From Chloroflexota bacterium (lineage in GTDB: Bacteria; Chloroflexota; Dehalococcoidia; UBA2979), in contig VGPB01000044.1 in NCBI GenBank assembly GCA_016875695.1, forward strand, positions 1 through 11,718: a stretch of DNA of 11,718 bases, written 5' to 3'. Shown here piece by piece: positions 1 through 6,718 of this stretch. The first letter of the stretch is position 1. Every line of letters starts with the position of its first letter. The notes below the pieces were generated by a model. That model worked only from the letters and a program-made list of their open reading frames with translations. It was not told the origin of the DNA and did not search any database. The translations under genes were made by a program, and so were the position numbers.

Positions 1-1
1 T

Positions 2-532
2 CGGGCGATGCAGGCGGCGCAGCCGTCGCGCTCGGAGGCGCCGCTGCACGCGACGGCCGACGGCAGCACGGTACGCGTGACGCCGGGGTCGCGTGTGCAG
101 CTGCGCGGCATCACGTCGCCCGGCGAGGCGCTGAGCGCGCCCGACGCGGCCGGCGAGTTCGAGGTGCAGCTAGGCGCGTTGCGCACGCGCGTGCGCCTGC
201 AGCAAGTCGTCGCCACGGCGCCGCCCGGCGCGAGCGCCCCGATCGCCGGGCGCACGCCGGCGCCGCCGCTCGCGCCCGTGGCCGACGAGATCGAGGTGCG
301 CGGCCAGACGCTGGACGAGGCGCTGCCGCGCGTCGAGACGTTCCTGGACCACGCGGCGCGCGTGGGCAAGTCGCGCGTGCTCGTGATCCACGGCAAGGGC
401 ACGGGCACGCTGCGGCGAGCCGTTCGCGAGCTGTTCGACCGCCATCCGCTCGTCACCGGCTACGAAACCGCCGGCCGCACCGAGGGCGGAGAGGGCGTCA
501 CGGCGGTGTTCCTCGCCGCCACCGCGCGATGA
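2..532 (+). CDS. mutS2: MutS2 C-terminal part (KOW-like and Smr domains), 5' truncated by window edge
   Basis: The frame is open from base 2 to the TGA at 530-532, so only the last ~176 residues are in the window. The middle part (window residues ~20-70) reads like the beta-rich KOW-like linker of MutS2, ending in a VQLGALRTRVRL-type strand. From about residue 95 it is a Smr domain: EIEVRGQTLDEAL, then the HGKGTG turn, and the terminal EGGEGVTAVFL strand that closes most MutS2 proteins. MutS2 is a MutS-like ATPase that acts on collided ribosomes and on branched DNA, and the Smr domain is its nuclease-like tail. The ATPase and clamp domains lie upstream of the window. Its stop overlaps the start of the next gene by ATGA, which implies translational coupling. 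The family assignment is secure; the start cannot be seen. Confidence 0.93.
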   Translation, partial: RAMQAAQPSRSEAPLHATADGSTVRVTPGSRVQLRGITSPGEALSAPDAAGEFEVQLGALRTRVRLQQVVATAPPGASAPIAGRTPAPPLAPVADEIEVRGQTLDEALPRVETFLDHAARVGKSRVLVIHGKGTGTLRRAVRELFDRHPLVTGYETAGRTEGGEGVTAVFLAATAR

Positions 533-858
533 CGCGCACCGCGCAGCTGTTCCTGCGCACGGCGGTCGTGATGCTCATCGCCGGCGTGGCGATCGGCGCG
601 GCCGGGCTCGTCGACCTGGGCTGGCTCGCGGGCTCGCGGCGCATGGCGCACGCGCACGTGCTGCTGATGGGCTGGCTGTTCAACACCGTCGTCGAGGTCG
701 CGTGGTGGATGTTCCCGCGCGTCCCTGGCACGGTCGCGCCCGCTGCGCTGGTCATCGCCGCGTGGGCCGCGCTAAACGGCGGGCTGCTGCTGCGCAACGG
801 CTACGACCTGGCCGGCGGCGGCGCGCTCGCCGCGCCCGCCGCCGCGCGCTGCTGCTGA
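529..858 (+). CDS. Small membrane protein with HAHxLLMGW motif, probably C-terminally truncated
   Basis: A 109-residue protein starting at the ATG of an ATGA overlap with mutS2. Three hydrophobic segments are visible: about residues 8-28, 40-62 (AHAHVLLMGWLFNTVVEVAW) and 66-88. The His-Ala-His followed by LxGW resembles small bacterial membrane proteins related to heme-copper oxidase subunit I, where such histidines sit at a helix start. Whether this one binds heme is not shown. The end is odd: after residue ~88 the sequence becomes an Ala-rich tail finishing in Arg-Cys-Cys. A neighbouring frame reads a leucine-rich ALLLT before a TAG at 861-863, as if a final membrane helix was lost by frameshift or deletion. 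The stop lies one base from the end of the convergent phosphatase gene. I infer a real gene, possibly damaged at its 3' end. Confidence 0.65.
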   Translation: MTRTAQLFLRTAVVMLIAGVAIGAAGLVDLGWLAGSRRMAHAHVLLMGWLFNTVVEVAWWMFPRVPGTVAPAALVIAAWAALNGGLLLRNGYDLAGGGALAAPAAARCC

Positions 859-859
859 C

Positions 860-1510
860 CTAGCGCGCGCCCTCCGCGCGCGCGAGTTCGTCAGGGCGCT
901 CTTCGACGGGCGCCACGATGCCTTCGAGGTGGCAGTGGTCGTTGTATGCGGCGATCACGTCGCGACCCTGCTCGCGCACGAGCGTCGTCAGTCCGCAGTT
1001 CGCCGTGTACACCTGCGCGTATTCGTCGTGCGGCAGCGCGCAGAGCTCCGCGACGAGCGCGCCGAGCACGCCGCCGTGTACCACGACGATCGCGATGTCG
1101 TCGCGGTGGCGCTCGGCCAGCCCGGCGATGCCCGCGCCGACGCGCGCGCGGAACGCCGGCAGGCCCTCCTCGCCTGGCACCCGGCCAACGCCCCAGCCGC
1201 GCTCCGCGCGGCCCCAGCGCGCAACGGCATCGTCGTAGCGCATCCCCTGAGCCTCGCCGAAGTGATACTCGCGCAGCGCGTCCACCTCGACGATCGCGAG
1301 GCCGGTCGCCGATGCGAGCGCGTCGGCGGTCTCCCGGGCACGCCGCAACGGGCTGGTGTACAGCGCGCGCGCTCTTACACTCACCAGGCGCACCGCAACC
1401 GCCTCCGCCTGGCGGCGCCCGAGCGGCGTCAGCGGGACGTCCAGCCACCCCTGGATCAGCCGCCCGACGTTGCCAGTCGACTCGCCGTGGCGCACCAGCA
1501 GCAGCGTCAT
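860..1510 (-). CDS. Histidine phosphatase family protein (phosphoglycerate-mutase-like)
   Basis: 216 residues. The N-terminus MTLLLVRHGESTGN carries the RHGE signature with the phospho-accepting His at residue 8. A TSPLRRARETA segment (residues 52-62) supplies the conserved Arg of the phosphate pocket. LREYHFGEAQGM (79-90) is the equivalent of the family's acidic general-acid region. VVVHGGVLGAL (142-152) contains the second catalytic His (145). These fit the cobC/GpmB branch of small-molecule phosphatases; the substrate cannot be read from the sequence. The last ~18 residues, rich in Glu and Arg, extend beyond the usual core. The ATG lies 7 bases after the Nudix stop codon, and that stop sits inside a GGTGAG Shine-Dalgarno-like stretch. 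The two genes are therefore probably cotranscribed and translationally coupled. Confidence 0.92.
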   Translation of the reverse strand: MTLLLVRHGESTGNVGRLIQGWLDVPLTPLGRRQAEAVAVRLVSVRARALYTSPLRRARETADALASATGLAIVEVDALREYHFGEAQGMRYDDAVARWGRAERGWGVGRVPGEEGLPAFRARVGAGIAGLAERHRDDIAIVVVHGGVLGALVAELCALPHDEYAQVYTANCGLTTLVREQGRDVIAAYNDHCHLEGIVAPVEERPDELARAEGAR

Positions 1511-1517
1511 GCCGCGC

Positions 1518-2084
1518 TCACCGCGACCCGTCGGCTCCCGACATGAGGTCGAGGAACTGCGAGAGCACGCGCGCCGTCGCGCCGAAGATCAGGTCGTCGC
1601 CGAAGCGGTACGCGCGCGACTCCATGCCGTTCGGCAGCACCATCGTCTCCGACGCGCCGCCGGACAGCAGGTACGGCAGCGGCACCTCGAGCAGGCGTTC
1701 CATCTCGATGCGCGCGAAGCGGAACGGGTACGGCGCCGGCTCGGTGATCGCGCCGACGTAAGGGCTCATCACGAAGTTGGAGCGCGTCACCACGTCGTCG
1801 AGGCGGCCGTAAACGTCCACGTGATGGGACGGCACGCCGATCTCCTCGTGCGTCTCGCGCAGCGCGGTGTGCAGCAGCGTGTCGTCGTCCTCGTCGCGCG
1901 CGCCGCCGGGGAAGCTGACCTCGCCCTTATGGTGCTCGACGCGGTGCGAGCGCACCTGGAACAGCACGTGCTCGGCGCCGTCGCGCTCGTAGAGGAGCAG
2001 CATGACCGCCGCGGGCATGTGCCCGTCGACCGGCACCAGCGTGGGCCGCAGGCCCTGCAGCAGTTCACGCGCGCGGTCTCGCAC
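1518..2084 (-). CDS. Nudix hydrolase, CoA pyrophosphatase (UPF0035/NudL type)
   Basis: About 188 residues. Numbering from the chosen start, a VLFQVRSHR block and GEVSFPGG (55-61) approximate the UPF0035 signature that marks CoA pyrophosphatases. The Nudix helix TALRETHEEIGV (73-84) gives the metal-binding REUXEEXGU core. The expected product cleaves CoA or acyl-CoA to phosphopantetheine and 3',5'-ADP, in the cytoplasm. One UPF0035 position usually occupied by Arg is Glu here. Two GTG starts are possible, at 2090 and 2084. A GGGAGG ribosome-binding site (2091-2096) abuts the first but sits 6 bases from the second, so I chose 2084. The gene begins 37 bases downstream of a tRNA on the same strand and may share its promoter. 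It overlaps the ribosome-binding region of the following phosphatase gene. Confidence 0.9.
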   Translation of the reverse strand: MRDRARELLQGLRPTLVPVDGHMPAAVMLLLYERDGAEHVLFQVRSHRVEHHKGEVSFPGGARDEDDDTLLHTALRETHEEIGVPSHHVDVYGRLDDVVTRSNFVMSPYVGAITEPAPYPFRFARIEMERLLEVPLPYLLSGGASETMVLPNGMESRAYRFGDDLIFGATARVLSQFLDLMSGADGSR

Positions 2085-2090
2085 AGCCAC

Positions 2091-2096
2091 CCTCCC
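2091..2096 (-). promoter_or_regulatory. Shine-Dalgarno of the Nudix gene, decides its start
   Basis: GGGAGG on the minus strand. It is directly adjacent to the GTG at 2090 (no spacer) and 6 bases from the GTG at 2084, which favours the downstream start. Confidence 0.6.
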
Positions 2097-2121
2097 GTCG
2101 CGCGGCCGGCGCTCGTGTGGC

Positions 2122-2198
2122 TGGTGGGCCCGCCAGGATTCGAACCTGGGACCGATCGGTTATGAGCCGACTGCTCTAGGCCGCTGAGCTACAGGCCC
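2122..2198 (-). tRNA. tRNA with CAU anticodon, probably tRNA-Ile2 (lysidine type); tRNA-Met the alternative
   Basis: 77 bases including an encoded CCA (2122-2124). The acceptor stem GGGCCTG pairs with CGGGCCC (one T-G wobble), with discriminator A. The D stem is GCTC/GAGC. The anticodon stem GTCGG/CCGAT closes the loop CTCATAA, giving anticodon CAU. The T arm contains GGTTCGAATCC. Initiator features are absent, since position 1 pairs G-C. Between elongator Met and the minor Ile tRNA, the acceptor stem has consecutive C4-G69 and C5-G68 pairs, which are known recognition elements for the lysidine synthetase TilS in Ile2. This is the basis for preferring Ile2. The structure is complete and looks functional. 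Confidence 0.96.
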
Positions 2199-2209
2199 GC
2201 GCCAGCACA

Positions 2210-2215
2210 AGTATA
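2210..2215 (-). promoter_or_regulatory. -10 box upstream of the CAU tRNA
   Basis: TATACT on the minus strand matches the sigma-70 -10 consensus at five of six positions and lies 11 bases before the first base of the tRNA. This is the usual geometry for a tRNA promoter with a very short leader. No good -35 is seen 16-18 bases further up. The downstream Nudix and phosphatase genes could be transcribed from it. Confidence 0.6.
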
Positions 2216-2319
2216 AGCGGCCGGCGGCCTCGACACGATGACCTCCGCGCGCGCCGGGAGCTCAGGCGACAGTCGTCGACTTGAGGGCGCGCAGGGCGGC
2301 CCCCAGGCCCCCCGCGCGC

Positions 2320-2336
2320 CGGAGCGGCACGCTCCG
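2320..2336 (-). terminator. GC-rich hairpin just past the response regulator stop
   Basis: CGGAGCG, loop of three bases, CGCTCCG: a perfect 7-bp stem located 7 bases beyond the response regulator stop. It has no following T-run on the minus strand, so it is at most an atypical or pausing terminator, or a transcript-end stabiliser. Confidence 0.3.
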
Positions 2337-2343
2337 TCGGCAG

Positions 2344-2763
2344 CTACTGCAGTCGCTCCGGCGCGCGCTCCGGGCGCGCGACGAAGTTCGCGAGCAGCGC
2401 GTGCCAGTCCGCCATCAACGCCGGCTTCTCGTGCGCCGCCTCCGCGCCCGCCGCCAGCGCCCGCGCGCGCTCCTCGTCGCCGAGGTGCGCGGAGAGCAAC
2501 ACCACGCGCACGTCGGGCCGCGTCGCGCGCAGCGGCGCGATGAGCGCGCAGCCGTCGGTGCCGTCGATGCGGCAGTCGAGCAGCACGAGCTGGCCCTCCG
2601 GCACGCGCTGCAGGCGCGCGCCGATTTGCGGCAGGTCGCTGAGCACGCTGATGTCGGCGAGCGAGCTGAGCTCCAGCAGCACGAGCCGCACCATCAGCGC
2701 GTGGTCACTGTCGTCGTCGACAATGACCACCTGCGGCGCAGCGACGGGCGCCGCGGCCGTTAT
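2344..2763 (-). pseudogene. Receiver-only response regulator, apparent ATG-to-ATA start codon loss
   Basis: Reading from the ATA at 2761-2763 gives 139 residues of an otherwise intact CheY-like receiver domain. It has the acidic pocket VDDD (15-18), the phospho-acceptor Asp63 in LVLLDCRIDG, Ser91 in the LLSAH strand, and the Lys-Pro pair 113-114 in HEKP. There is no output domain, so it would act by protein contact. No ATG, GTG or TTG lies at the expected start. A GGAGG ribosome-binding site (2771-2775) sits 7 bases from an ATA that overlaps the kinase stop as TGATA, exactly where TGATG coupling is normal. A CTG at 2766 or a GTG at 2730 could be used, the latter starting right at the first core strand. 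I call it a pseudogene because the partner kinase is broken, but the reading frame itself is intact and AUA or CTG initiation cannot be excluded. Confidence 0.7.
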
Positions 2764-3394
2764 CAGCGTGCCTCCGCCGCAAGCGGCACGCGCACCAGCA
2801 GCTGCCCGCCGGCCACGCCGACCTGCGCGCCGCAGCGCTCCAGCTGCACCTGCGCTGCGGCCAGCCGCCCCACGGTGCCGCCCGCGTGGCGCTGCAGCGA
2901 CCCGAACAGCGCCTGCAGCGGCGAGGTCTCCAGGTCGGCGCACTCGGCCGGCAAGGTCGCGACCAGCTCGGCGTGATCAGCCGTATGCTCCACGCTGAGC
3001 GGAGAGCCCGCCGCCGTGAGCAGCTAGACGAGGTCGGCGAGCGGCCGAGGTTCGACGAGCACCTTCGCCTGGCCCGCGCCGTTCGCCGCGGCCCCGACGA
3101 ACTCGACGAGCGGCGTCGCGAGCGCCTCGAGCGGCCGGTTCAGCGCGCGCGAGAGCAGCGTCACGGCGTCGAGCATGCGCTCCAGCTCGCGCACCGCGTT
3201 GGCGAGGCTGGCGCGTGCGCTGCCCACGCGCTTCACCGACGCAGCAGCTCCGCGCTCAGCGAGAGCGTGAGCAGCGGCGACTTGAAGTCGTGCGAGACGG
3301 CGCGGAGGAGGGAGGTCAGCAGCTCGAAGGGAGAGGAGAGGACAACCGGCGCAGGGGCTGACGCGGAGAGGGAGGGCAACTAGCTCGCCACCAT
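2763..3394 (-). pseudogene. Small soluble histidine kinase, broken by two TAG codons and a frameshift
   Basis: The likely ancestral start is the ATG at 3392-3394, preceded by a GGGTGG-like site. The frame then meets TAG at codon 5 (3380-3382). It continues to the H-box LRAVSHDFKSPLLTLS, with the phospho-accepting His codon at 3290-3292, and ends in TGA at 3233-3235. One base lost (or two gained) near 3230-3245 moves the rest of the dimerisation domain (RELERMLDAVTLLSRAL) into another frame, which meets an in-frame TAG at 3024-3026. The same frame resumes as LLTAAGSPLSVEHTADH and ends at the TGA at 2763-2765. The C-terminal part ends like a kinase (GGQLLVRVPL) but shows no clear N-box or glycine-rich ATP lid, so the catalytic domain was divergent. 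There is no membrane segment or sensor domain. It sits head-to-tail with the response regulator; both form one decayed two-component unit downstream of the HIT gene. Confidence 0.75.
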
Positions 3395-3473
3395 CACCAC
3401 CCTTTGCGCTGGTCCACCCCGCTGGGTGCGGCGCAGAGCGGGCACGCGGCGCGTCCGCTCGACTCCGACTCAA

Positions 3474-3536
3474 CGATATTGGCGACGGACGGCGGAGCGG
3501 TGAACCGCGACCCGTAGGCGCTGGCACCTAATATCG
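3474..3536. repeat. Spaced 7-bp inverted repeat in the HIT / kinase intergenic region
   Basis: CGATATT (3474-3480) and its reverse complement AATATCG (3530-3536) are separated by 49 bases in the gap between the HIT stop and the broken kinase. These AT-rich words stand out in otherwise GC-rich DNA. They could be paired operator half-sites or chance. The rest of the 3395-3553 gap shows no supported gene. Confidence 0.25.
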
Positions 3537-3553
3537 GGCTGCGACCGGCCGCC

Positions 3554-3925
3554 TCAGGCGAAGGGCCCCAGCTCGACACCACCGAGGATGTGCAGGTGCA
3601 GGTGCCACACGGTCTGCCCCGCGTCCCGGCCGGTATTCAGCACCAGCCGGTAGCCGCGCTCGGCCAGCCCCTGCTCGGCCGCGATGCGGGCCGCCCGCAC
3701 GATGAGCCGGCCCAGCCAGCCGGCGTCTTCGTCGGCCAGCCCCACGGTGCTGACCGGGCCCGCGCGCCGCGGGATGAGGAGGATATGGGTGGGGGCGGCG
3801 GGCTCGATATCGCGAAACGCCACGCACTCGCCGTCCTCGTACACCCGGTCGCTGGGGATCTCGCCGCGCAGGATGCGCGCGAAGACATTGTTCGAGTCGT
3901 AGCGCTCGCCGCTCGCCTCAGCCAT
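3554..3925 (-). CDS. HIT (histidine triad) family protein, Hint-like nucleotide hydrolase
   Basis: 123 residues from the ATG at 3923-3925. This start is preceded by a run of six G at 7 bases; the upstream ATGs at 3940 and 3952 lack such a site. The N-terminal half (NNVFARILRGEIPSDRVYED, then FRDIEPAAPTHILLIPR) is the standard Hint fold opening. The catalytic triad is HLHLHILGG (108-116), preceded by the GQTVWH loop. The length equals the usual Hint size. Such proteins hydrolyse AMP-lysine or AMP-linked phosphoramidates in the cytoplasm. The gene follows the P450 with a 32-base gap on the same strand and is probably cotranscribed with it. The decayed kinase follows it after ~160 bases. Confidence 0.95.
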   Translation of the reverse strand: MAEASGERYDSNNVFARILRGEIPSDRVYEDGECVAFRDIEPAAPTHILLIPRRAGPVSTVGLADEDAGWLGRLIVRAARIAAEQGLAERGYRLVLNTGRDAGQTVWHLHLHILGGVELGPFA

Positions 3926-3957
3926 CTCGCAGCCCCCCATGCCCCGTGCCACCCACG

Positions 3958-5181
3958 CTAGCCCGTGTGCACGCGCAGCTCCTGCAGCCCGCGCAGCGCG
4001 AACGTACCGCCGCGCACCGGCTCGCCCTCGATGCCAAGGGCGGGCAGCCGGCGTAGCAGCGCCGCGAAGCCGACCGCCGCCTCGAGCCGCGCGAGCGGCG
4101 CGCCGAGGCAGAAGTGCGGCCCTAGCCCGAAGCTCAGGTGGTGCAGGTCCGCGCGCGTGACGTCGAGCGCATCGGGGTCGGCGAAGCGCGCCGGGTCGCG
4201 GTTCGCGGCGCCAACCATCACGAGCACCGTGTCCCCGGCGTGCAACGTTCGCCCGTCGAGCTCAACGTCGCGCACCGCGACTCGCGCGACTGCCTGCACC
4301 GGGCTGTCGAAGCGCAGCAGCTCCTCCACGCCCTGCGCGATCGGCGTCGCACCGTCGAGCAGCCGCGCCAACTGCGCCGGGTGCAGCGCGAGCGCGAGCG
4401 TGCCATTCGCGAGCAGGTGTGTGGTGGTCTCGTGCCCGGCGACGAGCAGCAGGATGCAGAACGCCAGCAGCTCCTCGTGGCTCAGGTGGCTCCCCGTGCC
4501 GGAATGGGCATCCTCCGCCTGCACGAGTGCCGTCAGCAGGTCCTCGCGCGGCGCGCGGCGGCGCTCCGCGAGCGCGCGATCGAAGTACGCGATGAGCTCG
4601 CGCGAGGCCTGTCGCGCGGCCTCGGTCGCGGCTGGCGTGGTGAACAGGTTCGTCTGCCCCGCGAGCGCCGCGGACCAGCCGCGAAACAGAGCCCGATCCT
4701 CCGGCGGCACGCCCAGCAGCTCCGCGATCACGATCACCGGCAGCGGCTGCGCAAACCCCGACACGAGATCGAACGCGCCGCCCTCGGCGCCGTCGAGCGC
4801 GGCGCCGAGGAGGGCGTCCGCGATCTCCGCGATGCGCGCGCGGCGCTCCTCAACGATGCGCGGGGTGAACGCGCGCGTAACGAGACTGCGCAGCCGGATG
4901 TGCGCCGGCGGGTCGGAGGTGAGCACCGTCGGCACCTCGCCCAGCGGGAAGCTGCGGCGCTGCACCTGGAGCGCGCGCGCCACCTCGCTCGTGGCGAGGT
5001 AGGGGTTCGAGGCGAACGCCGCGGGGTCGCGCAGCACGCGCTCGCAGGGGGCGTAGCCGGTGAGCACCCAGGCCTGGAGCGTGGCGCTGTAGTGCACGGG
5101 CTCGGCGGCGCGCAAGTTCGCGTACGCGCGGTAGGGGTTGGCCTGGTACGACGGGATGAACGGGTTGAACACCGCGGCCAT
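3958..5181 (-). CDS. Cytochrome P450 (soluble bacterial class I type)
   Basis: 407 residues, the normal length for a soluble bacterial P450. The I-helix oxygen-activation motif is AGHETTT (248-254). The ExxR pair is E287/R290 in EELLRF, and the heme-binding loop FGLGPHFCLG has the thiolate Cys358. A DPPAHIRLRSLVTRAFTP segment (90-107) is the conserved C-helix heme-propionate region. No signal or membrane anchor is seen. The protein should be a cytoplasmic monooxygenase needing an external ferredoxin and reductase, neither of which is encoded in this window. The substrate cannot be inferred. The ATG has no Shine-Dalgarno, but a TACTAT -10-like hexamer ends 6 bases before it, so the mRNA may be leaderless. 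It is transcribed divergently from the UbiB-type kinase and is followed by the HIT gene. Confidence 0.97.
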   Translation of the reverse strand: MAAVFNPFIPSYQANPYRAYANLRAAEPVHYSATLQAWVLTGYAPCERVLRDPAAFASNPYLATSEVARALQVQRRSFPLGEVPTVLTSDPPAHIRLRSLVTRAFTPRIVEERRARIAEIADALLGAALDGAEGGAFDLVSGFAQPLPVIVIAELLGVPPEDRALFRGWSAALAGQTNLFTTPAATEAARQASRELIAYFDRALAERRRAPREDLLTALVQAEDAHSGTGSHLSHEELLAFCILLLVAGHETTTHLLANGTLALALHPAQLARLLDGATPIAQGVEELLRFDSPVQAVARVAVRDVELDGRTLHAGDTVLVMVGAANRDPARFADPDALDVTRADLHHLSFGLGPHFCLGAPLARLEAAVGFAALLRRLPALGIEGEPVRGGTFALRGLQELRVHTG

Positions 5182-5187
5182 GCATCG

Positions 5188-5193
5188 ATAGTA
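5188..5193 (-). promoter_or_regulatory. Candidate -10 box giving a leaderless P450 transcript
   Basis: TACTAT on the minus strand matches the -10 consensus at four of six positions. Six bases separate it from the P450 ATG, which places the transcription start at about the A of ATG. This fits the absence of a ribosome-binding site. No convincing -35 is seen. Confidence 0.35.
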
Positions 5194-5272
5194 GCGGCCG
5201 CGCGGTCTTGGAGCAGGCGCGGTGCGGACGGCGCGGCGCGATCGTACGCTCGAAGCTACTCGTGCGCGCGAT

Positions 5273-5278
5273 GGGAGG
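5273..5278 (+). promoter_or_regulatory. Shine-Dalgarno of the UbiB-type kinase, decides its start
   Basis: GGGAGG followed by 7 bases and the ATG at 5286. It selects this ATG over in-frame upstream candidates at 5208 and 5271, the second of which overlaps the site. Confidence 0.7.
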
Positions 5279-5285
5279 CCAACCG

Positions 5286-6635
5286 ATGGCAGCCGATGCC
5301 CTGCACTTCCGGCGCCCGCCGCGCGGGCGCTGGCGGCGCTTCCTGCCGCTGGCGGGCACCGTGTTCGTGCTCTGGGTGCGCTGGCGCTGGCTGCGCCTGC
5401 GCCGCCGCATCGCCCGCTCCGAGCTGCCGGAGGCCACGCACCGCTTCCACCTCTCGGCGGCGCGCGCCATGGTGCGCCGCGCGGTGCGCCAGCAGGGGCT
5501 GATCATGAAGACCTGCCAGTTCCTCGGCAGCCGCGCCGACATCCTCATGGAGGAGTACGTCGAGACGCTGTCGCTGCTGCACGACGCCGTGCCGCCGCGC
5601 CCGTGGTCCCAGATGCGCCGCGTGATCGAGCGCGAGCTCGGCGGACGCGTCGAGGAGCTCTTCGCCGCGTTCGACACCACGCCCGTCGCCGCCGCCTCGC
5701 TCGCGCAGGTCTACCGCGCGCGGCTGCACGACGGCACGGGCGTTGCCGTTAAGGTGCAGTACCCCGGCATCGAGCAGATCGTCAGGTCCGACCTCCGGGC
5801 GATCCGCCTGCTGGCGAACATCTGGTCGCGTCTCGAGACGGCGATCGACTTCCGCGCTGTCGCCGCCGAGATGGAACGCAACGCGCCCGAGGAAGTCGAC
5901 TTCGTGCACGAAGGCCACGCCGCCGAGGAGATCGCGGCGCTACTGGGCGCGCGTGCCGACGTGGTGGTCCCGCGCATCTACTGGGAGCGCTCGGCGCGGC
6001 GTGTGCTGACGATGGATTACCTCGACGGCATCAAGATCACGGACGTCGACGCGCTGCAGCGCGCCGGCATCGACGGCGCGCAGGTCGCTCAGACGCTCAT
6101 CGATCTCTACAACGTGATGGTGCTGCGGCACGGTATGTTCCACGCCGACCCGCACCCCGGCAACCTGCTCGTGCTGCCGCCGCTGCACGCCGGCGGCCCG
6201 GCGCGCATCGGCCTGGTCGACTTCGGGCTGACGAAGCGGCTGCCGGAGGCGTTCCGCCAGCAGGTGGTCGTGCTCACCTCGGCGATCATCGCGCAGCACC
6301 GCGCCGAGATCGCCGCGACGATGGAGGGCATGGGCTTCCGCACGCGCGATCGCGACGAGGAGACGTACCACGCGCTCGGCGAGGCGTTCCTCGGCGACGT
6401 GCTGCGCTCTGGCCGCGCCTATGCCGACCAGGCGCTGTTCGCCGAAGTGAACGTACGCCTCGGCCGCGTGCTGCGCGCCAACCCGCTCGTGCAGGTGCCC
6501 GGCGACGTGATTCTGATCGCGCGCGTGATGGGCCTGCTCTCCGGCATCGGTCGCACGCTCGACTCACGCACGGACCTGCTGGAATCGCTCATCCCCTACC
6601 TCGAGGAGGAGAGCGCCGGCGAGGTGGCGGGATAA
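5286..6635 (+). CDS. UbiB/AarF/ABC1-family atypical protein kinase
   Basis: 449 residues. A hydrophobic stretch near residues 19-32, flanked by many Arg, may anchor the N-terminus. The Ala-rich nucleotide loop VAAASLAQVYRARL (134-147) replaces the protein-kinase P-loop. VAVKVQYPG (153-161) gives the lysine K156. An EEVDFVHEG segment (202-210) is the family's conserved acidic region. The catalytic loop is HADPHPGNLL (286-295), and VDFGLTKRLP (311-320) is the metal-binding DFG. These are the hallmarks of the UbiB family, whose members support isoprenoid-quinone or lipid metabolism, with ATPase activity better supported than protein kinase activity. The family's KxGQ motif reads KTCQ here (75-78). 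The C-terminal membrane pair of E. coli UbiB is absent. It is divergent from the P450 and convergent with the 6719-7369 pseudogene, and it has no lesions. Confidence 0.95.
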   Translation: MAADALHFRRPPRGRWRRFLPLAGTVFVLWVRWRWLRLRRRIARSELPEATHRFHLSAARAMVRRAVRQQGLIMKTCQFLGSRADILMEEYVETLSLLHDAVPPRPWSQMRRVIERELGGRVEELFAAFDTTPVAAASLAQVYRARLHDGTGVAVKVQYPGIEQIVRSDLRAIRLLANIWSRLETAIDFRAVAAEMERNAPEEVDFVHEGHAAEEIAALLGARADVVVPRIYWERSARRVLTMDYLDGIKITDVDALQRAGIDGAQVAQTLIDLYNVMVLRHGMFHADPHPGNLLVLPPLHAGGPARIGLVDFGLTKRLPEAFRQQVVVLTSAIIAQHRAEIAATMEGMGFRTRDRDEETYHALGEAFLGDVLRSGRAYADQALFAEVNVRLGRVLRANPLVQVPGDVILIARVMGLLSGIGRTLDSRTDLLESLIPYLEEESAGEVAG

Positions 6636-6718
6636 GGCCCAAGGCTTCGCGGCGTTCATTCTATTGGCGGGAAAACGAACTGAGCCTCGCTGTGGTCCGA
6701 CTCGAACACCCACACACG

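Noticed and set aside
946..2165. Long plus-strand frames opposite the phosphatase and Nudix genes
   Set aside because: Compositionally biased translations without motifs; one even reads through the tRNA.
2281..3383. Plus-strand frames opposite the two-component remnant
   Set aside because: Arg-rich shadows. The minus strand carries clear receiver and H-box motifs despite its lesions.
3394..3582. A 62-codon minus-strand frame between HIT and kinase with a CPLC motif
   Set aside because: It starts inside the HIT gene in another frame and has no ribosome-binding site; the Cys pair alone is not enough.
3965..5502. Two long plus-strand open frames (345 and 454 codons) opposite the P450 gene
   Set aside because: Low-complexity Arg/Ser/Ala-rich translations overlapping a textbook P450 and running into the UbiB-type gene; shadows.
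6636..6718. Terminator between the convergent UbiB-type gene and the unknown gene
   Set aside because: No stable stem followed by a T-run could be found on either strand in these 83 bases.
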